Positions 1-9,721 of a DNA stretch of 64,000 bases are shown one piece after another (within the stretch, counting starts at the first letter, position 1; every line of letters begins with the position of its first letter). Source of the DNA: Acinetobacter pittii (GTDB lineage: Bacteria > Pseudomonadota > Gammaproteobacteria > Pseudomonadales > Moraxellaceae). The stretch is from assembly GCF_034064985.1 (NCBI RefSeq), contig NZ_CP139249.1, forward strand, positions 3,596,001 to 3,660,000. The letters are read 5' to 3'. The translations under genes and the position numbers were made by a program. Under the pieces are notes generated by a model that saw only the letters and a list, made by a program, of their open reading frames with translations, had not been told where the DNA came from and searched no databases.

Positions 1-815
1 AGTTTAGGAACTGGCACCACAGATAAATGTGCCACTTTAGCAATACGTTTTTTTAACTGCTGACTGGTTGCATCAGGCATTTCATCTAGCTTTTGCATCA
101 CAGATTGCAACTCATTTTGATACTCAGTCATTTTTCCTTGATTGAGTGCCTGTTCGGCAATTAACAATCTTAATTGCACTTCTTTAAGCACCACGCTTCG
201 ACTCATTAAATTAATAGACGGTGTTTCTACTTTTTCTATACGGAACCATTTTTTCCACCAAGACACAGTCTCGGATTGATCCATTTCAACTTTAGGCTGG
301 GCTAAGGCTTGTTGAATATTCTTATCAATGTTCTGTAATAAATCATCGATTAATTGATGACGTTGATTTTGAGCCAAGGTGAATTGTTGAACTGCCTGCT
401 TATCCTGCTCAAGCGATTGATTCAAGCTATGTTGTAATGCAGGGGCAATTTCATAGTGCACAAGAGATTGCTGTAACTGATTTAATTGATCAACTGCATA
501 AATCAACTGCTGCTGGTCAATCGCAAATTGAATTAAATCTAACTTTTGTTTAATTAAAACTGTAGGTGCAATACCTGTTGGTGGAGCATCCGGTTGAACT
601 ACTGAATTGGTTTTATTCCCTGTACTTACGGGTTGATTCTGCAACTGTCGCTGTAAAGCAACCAATTGATCATTTAAATTGGCATAGTGCTGTTCGGATT
701 GCAGCAGACTTTGTTTAAGCTCGGGAACAGTACGAGAAATTTGCCACATATCGTAACTGAGCTTAGCCAACCAAGCCATGCCCAGTAAAATGATGATAGA
801 AACAAGTTTTCTCAT
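1..815 (-). CDS. HemX-like membrane protein (3' end outside window)
   Basis: The open frame starts at an ATG (minus strand, 815) and runs without a stop to base 1, so at least 271 residues are seen and the C-terminus is missing. It opens with one hydrophobic segment (about residues 3-20), followed by a long Gln/Leu-rich region that looks like a coiled coil and would lie in the periplasm. It begins 8 bases after the end of hemD, in the order hemC-hemD-this gene. That order is the usual place of hemX in gamma-proteobacteria, where the gene is often labelled uroporphyrin-III C-methyltransferase although no methyltransferase motif is visible. The assignment rests on position and architecture; the real function is unknown. 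Confidence 0.7.
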   Translation of the reverse strand, partial: MRKLVSIIILLGMAWLAKLSYDMWQISRTVPELKQSLLQSEQHYANLNDQLVALQRQLQNQPVSTGNKTNSVVQPDAPPTGIAPTVLIKQKLDLIQFAIDQQQLIYAVDQLNQLQQSLVHYEIAPALQHSLNQSLEQDKQAVQQFTLAQNQRHQLIDDLLQNIDKNIQQALAQPKVEMDQSETVSWWKKWFRIEKVETPSINLMSRSVVLKEVQLRLLIAEQALNQGKMTEYQNELQSVMQKLDEMPDATSQQLKKRIAKVAHLSVVPVPK

Positions 816-823
816 ACGAATCC

Positions 824-1591
824 TTATAATGCCTGAATGTGATGAATCATCCCCGAAGGCGATAAATTTTCAAGTTGAATAATGTGAAAATGAGCCGGTT
901 GCTGATCACGATACTCTTTAACAATTTGAAAAAGACGAGGTCCTAAAACTAGATATACACAATCAGGTTGTACATTATTTTTTGAACAAAGCTCCAACCA
1001 ATACTTCCAGCTCGCTTCACTGGTAATTAAGACGAGCCATTTATTTAAATTATAATTTGAATTCTGTGTCAGATGTTTGAATGTAGAATATGAAGCTTCT
1101 GGGCACTGCCGATGATATAGAACAAAATTTAAGATCTGAATTCCTTGTTGTTGCAAGGTCTCCATCATAAATTGGCGTCCGCCCTCTCCCCGCCAGAAAG
1201 CCACACTCCCCGACTGTTGCATATTGTGCAGAATAGGTAGGTTCAACATCCCTTCAGAAGTTTCAACATCGGGAATATGTGCTTCTATTCCATATTCATT
1301 TAAACGATTGGCTGTTGCCTGCCCTACCGCAATCCACTGAATATGTTTTAAATCACTGAGCTTTAGACCGCTTTTTTCTAAATACTTCATGCCCACCTCA
1401 ACAGCAGTTGGGCTGACCACAACAATAGCTTGTGCTTTAACTAATTGTTGGTAAAGCTGAAGTAAGTGTTCGGAAAAGGGTTTAGCAACGAGCTCTAAAA
1501 GAGGTAAAGACTCAACCTGATAACCTTCATTTTGCAAAGCATCTGTTAATTCAGCTGCACGAGAATCAGGTCGAGTATTAATAAACAACAT
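824..1591 (-). CDS. hemD: Uroporphyrinogen-III synthase
   Basis: 255 residues, normal for HemD, a poorly conserved two-domain family. HemD cyclises hydroxymethylbilane with inversion of ring D to give uroporphyrinogen III, the branch point to haem and sirohaem. The N-terminus reads INTRPDSRAAEL, the typical start of the family, followed by a mid-region AVGQATANRL segment and a C-terminal LVLITSEASW-like segment. It begins 3 bases after the hemC stop, so the two are co-transcribed and probably translationally coupled, with the HemX-like gene next. Identification relies on the terminal motifs plus the hemC linkage. Confidence 0.93.
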   Translation of the reverse strand: MLFINTRPDSRAAELTDALQNEGYQVESLPLLELVAKPFSEHLLQLYQQLVKAQAIVVVSPTAVEVGMKYLEKSGLKLSDLKHIQWIAVGQATANRLNEYGIEAHIPDVETSEGMLNLPILHNMQQSGSVAFWRGEGGRQFMMETLQQQGIQILNFVLYHRQCPEASYSTFKHLTQNSNYNLNKWLVLITSEASWKYWLELCSKNNVQPDCVYLVLGPRLFQIVKEYRDQQPAHFHIIQLENLSPSGMIHHIQAL

Positions 1592-1594
1592 GGT

Positions 1595-2512
1595 TTAGTA
1601 AAGAGCCTTTAATAGCTCACCCGCACCTTGATCAAGTAAGTTTTGAGCAAGGTTTTCACCCAGTTGATGAGCATTGCTAGCTTCATCTGTCAGTTCAGCA
1701 CGTAATAATGTTTGCCCATCAGGGCTTCCGACACGCCCTTCAATATGGATTTTTCCATTTTGTAGTGTGGCATAACCTGCAATTGGGACCTGACAACCAC
1801 CTTCAAGATAGGCATTAAAGGCACGCTCAGCACGCACACAGACGTCTGTTTCTTCGTGTAATAATGGTTGAATTAAAGCCAATACATCTTGGTCAGCTGC
1901 ACGGCACTCTAAACCTAATGCACCTTGTCCCACAGCAGGCAAACTAATATCTGGTGTTAAACAATGACGGATCCGTTCTGACAAACCTAAACGCTTCAAA
2001 CCGGCACTCGCTAAAATAATCGCATCGTATTGACCTTCATCTAGCTTCGCTAAACGTGTACCAACATTTCCACGCAAGTCAATAATTTGCAAATCAGGGC
2101 GTTGTTTTAAAATCTGAGATTTACGACGCAAGCTTGATGTACCGACTTTTGCACCTTGTGGTAAATCAGCGAATGTTTCAAACCGATTTGAAACGAAAGC
2201 ATCTAAGGGATCTTCACGCTCACAAATCACTGCTAAAGTTAAACCCTCTGGCAAAGCCATTGGTACATCTTTCATTGAATGTACAGCTAAGTCTGCACGC
2301 CCATCTAAAAGTGCTGCTTCTAACTCTTTAACAAACAGCCCTTTGCCCCCAATCTTTGCTAAAGGCGTATCTAAAATTTTATCGCCCTGCGTGACAAATT
2401 TAACCAATTCCACCGTTAAATCAGGATGAAGCTCCTGTAAACGGGCACGAATATGTTCTGCCTGCCAAAGAGCAAGTGGGCTTTGTCGTGTAGCAATTTT
2501 CAAGGTTTTCAT
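1595..2512 (-). CDS. hemC: Porphobilinogen deaminase (hydroxymethylbilane synthase)
   Basis: Polymerises four porphobilinogen molecules into hydroxymethylbilane. The protein begins with [13 protein letters not shown] and carries [29 protein letters not shown] and RGNVGTRL, which line the active site. Cys in LEGGCQVP near residue 240 is the attachment point of the dipyrromethane cofactor. The frame is open back to a TTG at 2539, with an ATG at 2524. I prefer the ATG at 2512 (305 residues) because it places the conserved [11 protein letters not shown] block at the usual distance from the N-terminus. No strong ribosome site separates the options. hemD follows after 3 bases; algR ends about 100 bases upstream. 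Confidence 0.95.
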   Translation of the reverse strand: MKTLKIATRQSPLALWQAEHIRARLQELHPDLTVELVKFVTQGDKILDTPLAKIGGKGLFVKELEAALLDGRADLAVHSMKDVPMALPEGLTLAVICEREDPLDAFVSNRFETFADLPQGAKVGTSSLRRKSQILKQRPDLQIIDLRGNVGTRLAKLDEGQYDAIILASAGLKRLGLSERIRHCLTPDISLPAVGQGALGLECRAADQDVLALIQPLLHEETDVCVRAERAFNAYLEGGCQVPIAGYATLQNGKIHIEGRVGSPDGQTLLRAELTDEASNAHQLGENLAQNLLDQGAGELLKALY

Positions 2513-2612
2513 AAATTCAAGCATGGGCTGGTCAAACAATACACCCTAAACTTAACTTGATCCCTTAAAATTGCAAGTAAAATCTCGCAAGTCCAAGATC
2601 ACTCTTTTAAAT

Positions 2613-3353
2613 TTAGAGCTGATGAATTCGCTCTCTAAGCGTAGACAAATGTCGACGGCTCACTGAAAGTCTTTCATCAAGACCGCGTAATCTAACCTGA
2701 TATTGCCCTGAACTGATCAGCTCCAACCCATCTAAATATGCGACTGCCACCAACGCATTTCGATGAATACGAATGAACTGATCTGCGAATTCGGTTTCAA
2801 GCTCTTTTAATGTTTCATCTATTAATACACTGCCATTTTTATGACGCACCGTAACGTATTTCTGATCTGCTAAAAAATAATAGATATTTTCAACAGGAAT
2901 CAGTTCAACGCCACGGTAGGTTTTTGCGGCAATTTGATGACGCTGTGTTTTTAGATCCTGTAAAAATTCAGGTTGTGGCAAAGCGTTGAGCTGGGCTTGT
3001 GTAAGCTGTGTCAATTGACCTAAAGCTTGCTCAAGCTCTACCGGGTCAATCGGCTTAAGAAGATAGGCCTGAGCTTGAGATTTAAAAGCTTCCAATGCAT
3101 GCTGATCGTAGGCGGTACAAAACACAATCGCAGGTCGAGGATTGAACTGGCTTAACTGTTCTGCACAGACAAGACCATTCATACCTGGCATTTGAATATC
3201 AAGTAAGATTACATCCGGTTGATGAAGCCGTGCCTGTTCCAAGGCCTCCTGTCCATGATGAGCCGTTGATACAACTTCATGTCCCATCTTTGAAACTAAA
3301 CGTGACAATCGTTCCACTGCAAGTGGTTCGTCATCACAAATTAGCACCTTCAT
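2613..3353 (-). CDS. algR: LytTR-type response regulator, AlgR-like
   Basis: 246 residues. The N-terminal receiver domain has the acidic pair Asp7-Asp8, the phospho-acceptor Asp52 in ILLDIQMPG and Lys100 in LLKPID. A C-terminal LytTR DNA-binding domain occupies about residues 140-245, with the typical IRIHRNALVA motif. The histidine kinase gene lies immediately upstream and hemC downstream, the same order as algZ-algR-hemC in Pseudomonas, where AlgR controls alginate, twitching and virulence genes. Whether the Acinetobacter protein has the same targets is not known from sequence. The symbol is by synteny and architecture. Confidence 0.85.
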   Translation of the reverse strand: MKVLICDDEPLAVERLSRLVSKMGHEVVSTAHHGQEALEQARLHQPDVILLDIQMPGMNGLVCAEQLSQFNPRPAIVFCTAYDQHALEAFKSQAQAYLLKPIDPVELEQALGQLTQLTQAQLNALPQPEFLQDLKTQRHQIAAKTYRGVELIPVENIYYFLADQKYVTVRHKNGSVLIDETLKELETEFADQFIRIHRNALVAVAYLDGLELISSGQYQVRLRGLDERLSVSRRHLSTLRERIHQL

Positions 3354-3413
3354 TCATCCTCCTTGTCACCGTTAACTTGATCCATTTTTTTATGGTTAAC
3401 TCTGACTGACTTA

Positions 3414-4553
3414 TTATTTTGTTTGATATTGATAGCTCATAATAGTGGTATATAAGGCTTCACCTTTATAAACCTGAAATCTAACGGTGTTCCCATAATA
3501 TGCTTTCAGGCGTTGTTTTACATTTTCAAGGGCGATTCCATGCCCTTTCCGTGAATTTATTGTATCGTCTGTATATGGGTTGGTAATGACTATACTGACT
3601 TGATTTTGCAATATTTCAACCAATACCCCTATGGTTGCTTTACCCATCATTGGTTCTACCCCATGAAAAATACTATTCTCTAACAAAGGCTGTAATGTCA
3701 ATAAAGGAATAGTGACCTGTTTTAATTGCACAGGTGAAAGCTCAATTTTCCAATCTACTTTTAAACGCTCCCCCAAACGCACCTGCTCAATCATTAAATA
3801 TTGTTTACTGAGCTCAATTTCTTCATGCAAACTCACCAACTTTAATTCTTGGAAACTCGCTCGAAATAAACGCGATAGGCTAATGAGCATACTTTCTGCT
3901 TTATCTGGATCTATCGCAATTAAACTCACCACATTATTTAGACTATTAAATAAAAAGTGAGGGTGAATTCTCGCTTGCATGGCCTGAATACGAGCATTTA
4001 ATTCTGCATATTGTTGATGCAGCCACTGCTCCCTGACATATAAATAACGTAAGCAGAAAGCCCCGAGTAATATTCCATAGCTTAGATATAAAGGTACATT
4101 GGTAAAATAAACACTCCAGCCCTGTGTTAAAGAAGCATGTTTATTTAAAAGACCAAACTGAAAAAAATTACTCACTAAGGTGGTCAAAACAACAATACTT
4201 TGCAGCATGACAAAACCAATAGCCAAAGCAAATTCTTGACGTAAGCTGCTAAAAAAACCTTGAAAGCGTTCAACCAATGCAAAAAACGACAATATTACCC
4301 AGTTAATAAAAACGATGTATTGAAAAAGCCTTCCCCCGCTTAAGGCTTGCCAAGACTGTGCTTCAGCCAATGCCAGAACCAATGCCAAAACATTACTTGC
4401 GATAATTAATTCGAATAAGTGTTGCCAACGCCCGCTTTTCGTAAAAAAATAGGAGGAATTTTGATTTCGGTATGCTGTAGGAAACAACTTTGTTTGTTGA
4501 GCTTCGGCAAGTGATATACTCTTTTTTATTTTACTGAGCCACCATGACCACAT
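3414..4553 (-). CDS. algZ: LytS/AlgZ-type sensor histidine kinase
   Basis: About 379 residues. The N-terminal half has several hydrophobic segments (about residues 45-175). The His_kinase domain has the phospho-acceptor box [13 protein letters not shown] near residue 197, and the C-terminal ATPase part has [10 protein letters not shown] (N box) and GHGIALENV (G box). This is the LytS/FimS/AlgZ class that partners LytTR regulators, and algR follows 60 bases downstream. The start is uncertain. The longest frame begins at a TTG (4559) or ATG (4553), both inside the first codons of the divergent argH and beyond its promoter, and no ribosome site is visible. A shorter start is possible. Confidence 0.82.
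   Translation of the reverse strand: MWSWWLSKIKKSISLAEAQQTKLFPTAYRNQNSSYFFTKSGRWQHLFELIIASNVLALVLALAEAQSWQALSGGRLFQYIVFINWVILSFFALVERFQGFFSSLRQEFALAIGFVMLQSIVVLTTLVSNFFQFGLLNKHASLTQGWSVYFTNVPLYLSYGILLGAFCLRYLYVREQWLHQQYAELNARIQAMQARIHPHFLFNSLNNVVSLIAIDPDKAESMLISLSRLFRASFQELKLVSLHEEIELSKQYLMIEQVRLGERLKVDWKIELSPVQLKQVTIPLLTLQPLLENSIFHGVEPMMGKATIGVLVEILQNQVSIVITNPYTDDTINSRKGHGIALENVKQRLKAYYGNTVRFQVYKGEALYTTIMSYQYQTK
4493..4520 (+). promoter_or_regulatory. Probable argH promoter
   Basis: TATACT (4515-4520) is a good -10 box. A weak TTTGTT (4493-4498) lies 16 bases before it. Transcription would begin about 17 bases before the argH ATG at 4544. The element lies inside the 5' end of the divergent algZ frame, so the two genes share control DNA. 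Confidence 0.55.
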
Positions 4554-5977
4554 CTTCAAATCCCCCTAATTCAGTAACCCCAGACCAAACCTCAGGTATG
4601 TGGGGTGGTCGTTTTTCTGAAGCGACGGACGCTTTTGTAGCCGAATTTACCGCCTCTGTTCAGTTTGACCAACGTTTTTATAAACAAGACATCGCTGGTT
4701 CGATTGCGCATGCTACCATGCTTGCGAAAGTTGGCGTACTGACAGAAGCAGAACGCGATGACATTATTGAAGGTTTAAGCACCATTCGCTCAGAAATTGA
4801 GGCTGGAAACTTTGAGTGGCGCATCGATCTTGAAGATGTTCACATGAACATTGAATCACGTTTGACTCAACGTATTGGCATTACAGGTAAAAAATTACAC
4901 ACAGGCCGTAGCCGTAACGATCAGGTTGCTACTGATATTCGTCTTTACCTGCGCGACGAAATTGATGATATATTAAAATTATTAGAACGTTTACAAAAAG
5001 GCTTGTTAGGCTTGGCTGCCAAAAATGTAAATACAATTATGCCAGGCTTTACACACCTACAAACAGCTCAACCAGTAACTTTTGGTCATCACTTGTTAGC
5101 ATGGTTTGAAATGTTAGTGCGTGACACTGAACGTCTTCAAGACTGCCGTAAACGTGTTAACCGTATGCCACTTGGATCTGCCGCGCTTGCTGGTACAACT
5201 TATCCGATTGACCGTGCTTATACAGCAGAACTTTTAGGTTTTGAAGCTGTATCTGAAAACTCGCTTGATGCTGTATCTGACCGTGATTTTGCTATCGAAT
5301 TTAATGCAGCTGCTGCACTTATTATGATGCATTTATCACGTATGTCAGAAGAGCTCATTCTTTGGACTTCTGCACAGTTCAAATTTGTGAATATTCCTGA
5401 CCGCTTCTGTACTGGTTCTTCAATCATGCCACAGAAGAAAAACCCAGATGTTCCAGAACTTATCCGTGGTAAATCTGGCCGTGTATTTGGTGACTTAATT
5501 AGCTTACTTACGCTCATGAAAGGTCAACCATTGGCATACAACAAAGACAACCAAGAAGACAAAGAACCATTATTTGATGCAATCGATACGGTTCGTGGTT
5601 CACTGATGGCATTTGCAGACATGATTCCTGCATTGGTTCCAAATATTGAAATCATGCGTGAAGCTGCACTTCGTGGATTCTCGACTGCAACTGACCTTGC
5701 TGACTACTTAGTGAAAAAAGGCGTTGCGTTCCGTGATGCGCATGAGATTGTGGGTAAAGCTGTTGCATTAGGTGTTGCGGAAGAAAAAGATTTATCTGAA
5801 CTCACACTTGAGCAATTACAGCAATTCTCTGACTTAATTACAGCAGATGTGTTTGATAAAGCTTTAACTCTAGAAGCTTCTGTAAATGCTCGCGATCATA
5901 TTGGTGGAACTTCTCCAAAACAGGTTGAAGCTGCAATTGCGCGTGCCCATATACGTTTAGAACAGTTATACGCTTAA
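4544..5977 (+). CDS. argH: Argininosuccinate lyase
   Basis: 477 residues, slightly longer than the usual 455-465 because of an N-terminal tail of about 18 residues before MWGGRF. It cleaves argininosuccinate into arginine and fumarate, the last step of arginine synthesis. Signatures in order: MWGGRFSE at the start of the fold, [13 protein letters not shown] near residue 125, [10 protein letters not shown] near 168, and the fumarase/aspartase-superfamily loop [12 protein letters not shown] near 291, which carries the catalytic Ser. It starts at an ATG just after a TATACT box, and yggX follows after 9 bases. Confidence 0.97.
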   Translation: MTTSSNPPNSVTPDQTSGMWGGRFSEATDAFVAEFTASVQFDQRFYKQDIAGSIAHATMLAKVGVLTEAERDDIIEGLSTIRSEIEAGNFEWRIDLEDVHMNIESRLTQRIGITGKKLHTGRSRNDQVATDIRLYLRDEIDDILKLLERLQKGLLGLAAKNVNTIMPGFTHLQTAQPVTFGHHLLAWFEMLVRDTERLQDCRKRVNRMPLGSAALAGTTYPIDRAYTAELLGFEAVSENSLDAVSDRDFAIEFNAAAALIMMHLSRMSEELILWTSAQFKFVNIPDRFCTGSSIMPQKKNPDVPELIRGKSGRVFGDLISLLTLMKGQPLAYNKDNQEDKEPLFDAIDTVRGSLMAFADMIPALVPNIEIMREAALRGFSTATDLADYLVKKGVAFRDAHEIVGKAVALGVAEEKDLSELTLEQLQQFSDLITADVFDKALTLEASVNARDHIGGTSPKQVEAAIARAHIRLEQLYA

Positions 5978-5986
5978 GGATAAAAC

Positions 5987-6256
5987 ATGAGTCGCCAAGT
6001 ATTTTGCCGTAAATATCAAAAGGAAATGGAAGGTTTAGACTTCGCTCCTTTCCCAGGTGCTAAAGGCCAAGATTTTTTTGAAAATGTTTCTAAACAAGCA
6101 TGGCAAGAATGGTTACAGCATCAAACTACGCTCATTAATGAAAAGCGTTTAAACGTGTTTGAACCAGAAGCTAAAAAGTTTCTGGAAGAACAACGTGAGA
6201 AATTCTTCAATAATGATGAAAGCGTAGAAAAAGCTGAAGGCTGGAAACCAGAATAA
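5987..6256 (+). CDS. yggX: YggX-family Fe(II)-trafficking / oxidative damage protection protein
   Basis: 89 residues, the standard size. The start [19 protein letters not shown] matches the family, with the single conserved Cys near residue 7, PFPGAKGQ near 22 and a helical C-terminal half. The family protects labile iron-sulfur clusters and is linked to Fe(II) handling in the cytoplasm. The ATG is 9 bases after argH and has an AAGGA ribosome site, so it is probably co-transcribed. A strong hairpin terminator follows at 6284. Confidence 0.93.
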   Translation: MSRQVFCRKYQKEMEGLDFAPFPGAKGQDFFENVSKQAWQEWLQHQTTLINEKRLNVFEPEAKKFLEEQREKFFNNDESVEKAEGWKPE

Positions 6257-6283
6257 TCGGTTTGTTTTAGCTTACTCATCATT

Positions 6284-6321
6284 AAAAAGGCGGGTCTATA
6301 TACATAGATCCGCCTTTTTTT
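6284..6321 (+). terminator. Rho-independent terminator of argH-yggX
   Basis: GGCGGGTCTA pairs with TAGATCCGCC around a short ATATACA-type loop, followed by a T run. It lies 28 bases after the yggX stop. Confidence 0.85.
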
Positions 6322-6339
6322 ACGTGAAACTTACACAAA

Positions 6340-6495
6340 CATAAAAAGCCTTACATAGAGCGCACAGGACTCTACATGACATCAAAAAGCGAAGAACTTA
6401 ATATCACTCTATAGCAAGAAGAACACGATCCCTGTCGTGTTTATGCACTTGATTTTCTGTCCTGAACTTCCCCCCAAAGTTCGGGACATTTTTTT
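6340..6495 (+). ncRNA. Candidate small RNA upstream of phoU
   Basis: After the yggX terminator there is a second, independent terminator on the same strand with no gene between them. The segment contains a stem ACACGA/TCGTGT (6423-6440), then the terminator at 6459-6495. That layout of stems plus a final hairpin and T run is typical of enterobacterial-style sRNAs. The 5' end is not defined: TTACAC...TACATA near 6321-6350 is only a weak promoter match. I recognise no known RNA family. The alternative is simple relic DNA. Confidence 0.35.
6459..6495 (+). terminator. Terminator hairpin with a C-rich loop
   Basis: GTCC-T-GAACTT pairs with AAGTTC-G-GGAC around a loop of six C and one A, followed by seven T. 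It does not serve any annotated gene on this strand, because yggX already has its own terminator. Confidence 0.75.
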
Positions 6496-6513
6496 ATCTA
6501 TTATTTTAAAAAT

Positions 6514-6545
6514 AAAAAAGCCTTGTTTTAAACAAGGCCTTTAAA
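6514..6545 (-). terminator. phoU terminator
   Basis: Read on the minus strand, GGCCTTGTTTAAAACAAGG folds into a tight hairpin followed by a run of T. It begins just after the phoU stop at 6561. Confidence 0.8.
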
Positions 6546-6560
6546 TATTTCAGCTCAAAA

Positions 6561-7283
6561 TTACTTTTCGTGGACTTTGGCTTCAATTTCTTCAATTTTG
6601 GTATGACGAGCATCAAACCCTTTTGCCATATAAATCACTTGCTCAGCAATGTTACGCGCATGATCGCCAATACGCTCTAATGAACGTAAAACCCACATGA
6701 CATTAATCACACGAGCAATATGGCGCGGGTCTTCAATCATATAGGTCATTAATGTACGTGTTGCTGATTGATATTCACGGTCGATATCAGCATCAGCTAA
6801 AAGTACACGTAAAGCTTGATCTGCATCTAAACGCGCAAAAGCATCAAGTGCATCATGAATCATGACACGAACTTGATTACCAATATGACGTGTTTCCATG
6901 TAGCCACGCGGTGAACCGCCCTCTTCACACAGGTTTTGTGCAATACGGGCAATTTTCGCTGCTTCATCACCAATACGTTCAAGGTCAGTATTGGCTTTAC
7001 TCATGGCAATAACCATACGTAAGTCAATCGCTGCTGGATGACGACGTGCTAAAATTAGCGTCAGTCCTTCATCAATATCACGTTCATATTGGTTGACGGC
7101 ATTATCTTTAAATTGAACATCAATCGCTAAATTTGCGTCTGTATCAAGTAAAGAATGAATTGCATTTGCAACCTGCTGTTCGACCAAGCCACCCATGGTC
7201 ATAAACTTTGTGTTTACATCTTGCAAATCTTCATTAAATTGAGAAGAAATATGATGGCTTAACACCGGATTACTCGGACTCAA
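6561..7283 (-). CDS. phoU: Phosphate-signalling protein PhoU
   Basis: 240 residues with the start used here. PhoU links the Pst phosphate transporter to the PhoR/PhoB two-component system and damps the Pho response. Two PhoU helical repeats are visible, each with the metal-binding E/DxxxD pattern: DTDLERIGDEAAKIA in the first repeat and RSLERIGDHARNIAE in the second. The frame is open back to 7328, but an excellent GGAGG lies six bases before a TTG at 7283 (reading LSPSNPVLSHH...). I chose that TTG as the start. The gene stands alone here; no pst genes are in the window. Confidence 0.93.
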   Translation of the reverse strand: MSPSNPVLSHHISSQFNEDLQDVNTKFMTMGGLVEQQVANAIHSLLDTDANLAIDVQFKDNAVNQYERDIDEGLTLILARRHPAAIDLRMVIAMSKANTDLERIGDEAAKIARIAQNLCEEGGSPRGYMETRHIGNQVRVMIHDALDAFARLDADQALRVLLADADIDREYQSATRTLMTYMIEDPRHIARVINVMWVLRSLERIGDHARNIAEQVIYMAKGFDARHTKIEEIEAKVHEK

Positions 7284-7388
7284 GGGAAGCCTCCAACATG
7301 ATGGCGCAGGAATAAAATGATTGAGCATTAAAACACATCAATCATTAAGTTTTTATGACAAAATTAAATTTCAGATAAAAGCATTTAA

Positions 7389-8735
7389 TTACTGATAAGT
7401 TAACCAGCTATTAAGCTCAACCAGATCTTTTTCACCTAACTGGCCTACCGCAGCTTTTAAACGAAGCACATTCAATAAATAGTCATACTGAGCATTAAGA
7501 TAATCCTGTTTTGCAGAAAAAGCATTACGCTGCGCCAATAAAACATCAACCATACTTTTTAAGCCTTCGTTATAACTCGCTTTTGAAGCTTGAGAAACTA
7601 AAGAAGATGAATCCATTGCAGCCTTTCTTGCTTCAAGTTTGGCTTGATCTGTGTCGACCTGCATAAAGGCACTTTTCACATCGACATTGGCACGGCGGAT
7701 GGCTGCATCAAGTTGTGCCTGCGCTTTACTGGCTTCTACAGTCGCCTTTTTTATTGATGTTCGGGTCCGTCCACCATTAAATAAATTCCAGTTCATTTCT
7801 ACCCCGACCTGATCAAATTTTCCGTCAGTCGAAATGAGTGTCTCTGGTGTTTGTTTAGTATAGCCATAACTTGCTACAGCATCTATTTGAGGATAAAGCG
7901 CTGCTTTTTCGACACGGCGCTGATCTTCACTATATTTTTGCTGTAAACGGGCTTGCTGGATCTTTAAGTTTTTTTGCTGAGCCAAAGAAAGCCAGTCATT
8001 AAGTTCTGCCGGATAAGGCTTTTGAAAACTAAAATCACTGCGCAGTACAGCGAGTTTATCTTGATAAGAACCAATATATTCAGAAAGCTGCTCTTGGGCC
8101 AATAGTAATTGAACATTGGTTGAAATATGATTGGCTCTGGCATTTTGATATTGAGCATTTGCTTCACTCACATCACTACGTGCCACCAACCCTTCTTTGA
8201 GTTTGGCATTCATCATATTGAGCTGTTCAAGCAAAGCCTTTTCTTCTTGTAAGTATGCAACACTAAGTGCCTGCTGACGCAACACATTAAAATAGGCTTC
8301 TGCCACATTTAAAACATGATCTTGTTTTTGCAGTCTTAAGGTAATTTCACTTAAGGCAACCGAAGTTTTAACTTGCTTATAACCTTCCCAAGCATCCATT
8401 CGAAATAATGGCTGACGTGCTGTTAAGGTCGCTTGCCGAGTCGTTGAGGTATTACTCACTAAAGCATCAGAAAGCCCTTCTTGATCAACACCTGGAAAGT
8501 TTGAACGCTTTACAGTTTGTCGATTACGGGTAATGTTTCCAGACAATGTGACAGTAGGTAATAACGCTCCCGTTGCTAAGCCTAAGTTCAGTTGATCTGC
8601 TTCATATTGTTGTTGATTGGCTTGCCACGTCGGGTCATTTTGTTTTGCGCGCTCATAAGCTTCAACCAAATCTAGAGCAAAACTCGAAGATGCAAAACTC
8701 CAAAGGCCAACAGCGACCATTAATTTTATTTTCAT
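7389..8735 (-). CDS. tolC: TolC-family outer-membrane efflux channel
   Basis: 448 residues with a cleavable signal peptide (MKIKLMVAVGLWSFASSSFA). Two homologous outer-membrane efflux (OEP) repeats follow: LVEAYERAKQNDPTWQA at the start, RQQALSVAYLQEEKALLEQL, and VGVEMNWNLFNGGRTRTS, which begins the second repeat. Trimeric TolC proteins form the outer-membrane duct for type I secretion and for RND, MFS and ABC efflux. Acinetobacter has a protein of this kind known as AbuO, and this is probably that gene, though I cannot verify it here. It lies alone between phoU and an unrelated exporter, as is common for tolC, which serves several pumps. Confidence 0.88.
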   Translation of the reverse strand: MKIKLMVAVGLWSFASSSFALDLVEAYERAKQNDPTWQANQQQYEADQLNLGLATGALLPTVTLSGNITRNRQTVKRSNFPGVDQEGLSDALVSNTSTTRQATLTARQPLFRMDAWEGYKQVKTSVALSEITLRLQKQDHVLNVAEAYFNVLRQQALSVAYLQEEKALLEQLNMMNAKLKEGLVARSDVSEANAQYQNARANHISTNVQLLLAQEQLSEYIGSYQDKLAVLRSDFSFQKPYPAELNDWLSLAQQKNLKIQQARLQQKYSEDQRRVEKAALYPQIDAVASYGYTKQTPETLISTDGKFDQVGVEMNWNLFNGGRTRTSIKKATVEASKAQAQLDAAIRRANVDVKSAFMQVDTDQAKLEARKAAMDSSSLVSQASKASYNEGLKSMVDVLLAQRNAFSAKQDYLNAQYDYLLNVLRLKAAVGQLGEKDLVELNSWLTYQ

Positions 8736-8815
8736 TGTTTAAATCAACGATAAAACTTGTCCTTAAGACTAAGAAAAATTCAAATCAAACTCAAGCCATT
8801 AAAAGTTTTAGTTTT

Positions 8816-9721
8816 TTAAGCGTTCTTAGTTTTTGACAATATTAAAATACAAATAAAAATCAAAAACATGCCTATCCAACCTACCCATGAAACATGCTCA
8901 CCCACCAAAACAATCGCAAAAATCGCAGCGACTAAGGGTTCGAATAAAGTTAGGGTCGTCGCTTTGCTGGCATTTACTGTTTTTAGACCAAATCCAAAAA
9001 GCAAATAACCTAAAAACATAGGAATTAGCATCATATAACCGGCCACAAGTAGATTGGTTGAGCTTTGTAGTAACCCTCCACCTGTAATCAACAAAGTAGG
9101 CAGTAAAATAACCGCTCCACCGCCCATAATCATACCCATTGCAGCTTTAGCAGCAACACCCCGATCTATTAATCTTTTTGCGGCCCATGAATAAAGCGAA
9201 TAAGTTGTAGCAGCGACCAGCCCAAGAAAAATACCGAAGTATTTATTCCATTGATTTGTACTCTCTTGAACCGCATGACTTTCCCCCATCGATAACATAC
9301 TTACCCCAAGCACACCGCACAAGAAACTTAGAAACCAAATAGTAGATAAAGCTTTGCGATCAAAGAATCGCTCTAAAATTGCTGCGATTAGTGGAGCAGT
9401 ACCAATTGAAACCACGGTGCCAATCGTAATGCCTGCATAATACATTGAAGAATAAAAAGCCAAGGGATAAATACCCACCGCCGCTATGCCTAAAAGCAGT
9501 ATTGAAAGATTTTCCCTTATAAACTGGCGGTTTTCGCGTATTGCTCGTGATGCAACCAAAGCTTGTAAAAGGCCTCCACCGCCCATCGCTACAGCGCCAA
9601 TAGCAAGTGGGCCAAGTGTCGGTGCAAATGCTGCCGCCGTACCTGTTGTTCCCCACAAAACAGAAGCAACTAAAATTGCAATTGTGCCTCCATAGCTACT
9701 ATTTTTAATGAGGCTAATCAT
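8816..9721 (-). CDS. EamA/DMT-superfamily exporter
   Basis: 301 residues with ten predicted hydrophobic segments in two EamA repeats: the first begins ILVASVLWGTTGTAAAFAP and the second begins FGIFLGLVAATTYSLYSW near residue 160. The family exports small metabolites or drugs across the inner membrane; the substrate cannot be told. Its ATG overlaps the end of the TetR regulator gene by 8 bases, so the two form one unit and the regulator probably controls the pump. Confidence 0.88.
   Translation of the reverse strand: MISLIKNSSYGGTIAILVASVLWGTTGTAAAFAPTLGPLAIGAVAMGGGGLLQALVASRAIRENRQFIRENLSILLLGIAAVGIYPLAFYSSMYYAGITIGTVVSIGTAPLIAAILERFFDRKALSTIWFLSFLCGVLGVSMLSMGESHAVQESTNQWNKYFGIFLGLVAATTYSLYSWAAKRLIDRGVAAKAAMGMIMGGGAVILLPTLLITGGGLLQSSTNLLVAGYMMLIPMFLGYLLFGFGLKTVNASKATTLTLFEPLVAAIFAIVLVGEHVSWVGWIGMFLIFICILILSKTKNA

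Larger units (their letters stand above)
6257..6560. other. Intergenic gap between yggX and phoU
   Basis: About 300 bases with no protein gene of normal size. It holds, in order, the yggX terminator, a stretch with a possible small RNA ending in its own terminator, and the phoU terminator on the minus strand. A 12-codon frame (6376-6414, MTSKSEELNITL) with AGGA six bases before its ATG also lies here. It is too short to call as a gene. Confidence 0.6.

Noticed and set aside
6376..6414. 12-codon frame MTSKSEELNITL with AGGA upstream
   Set aside because: Too short to support as a gene on sequence alone; kept only as a note in the sRNA finding.
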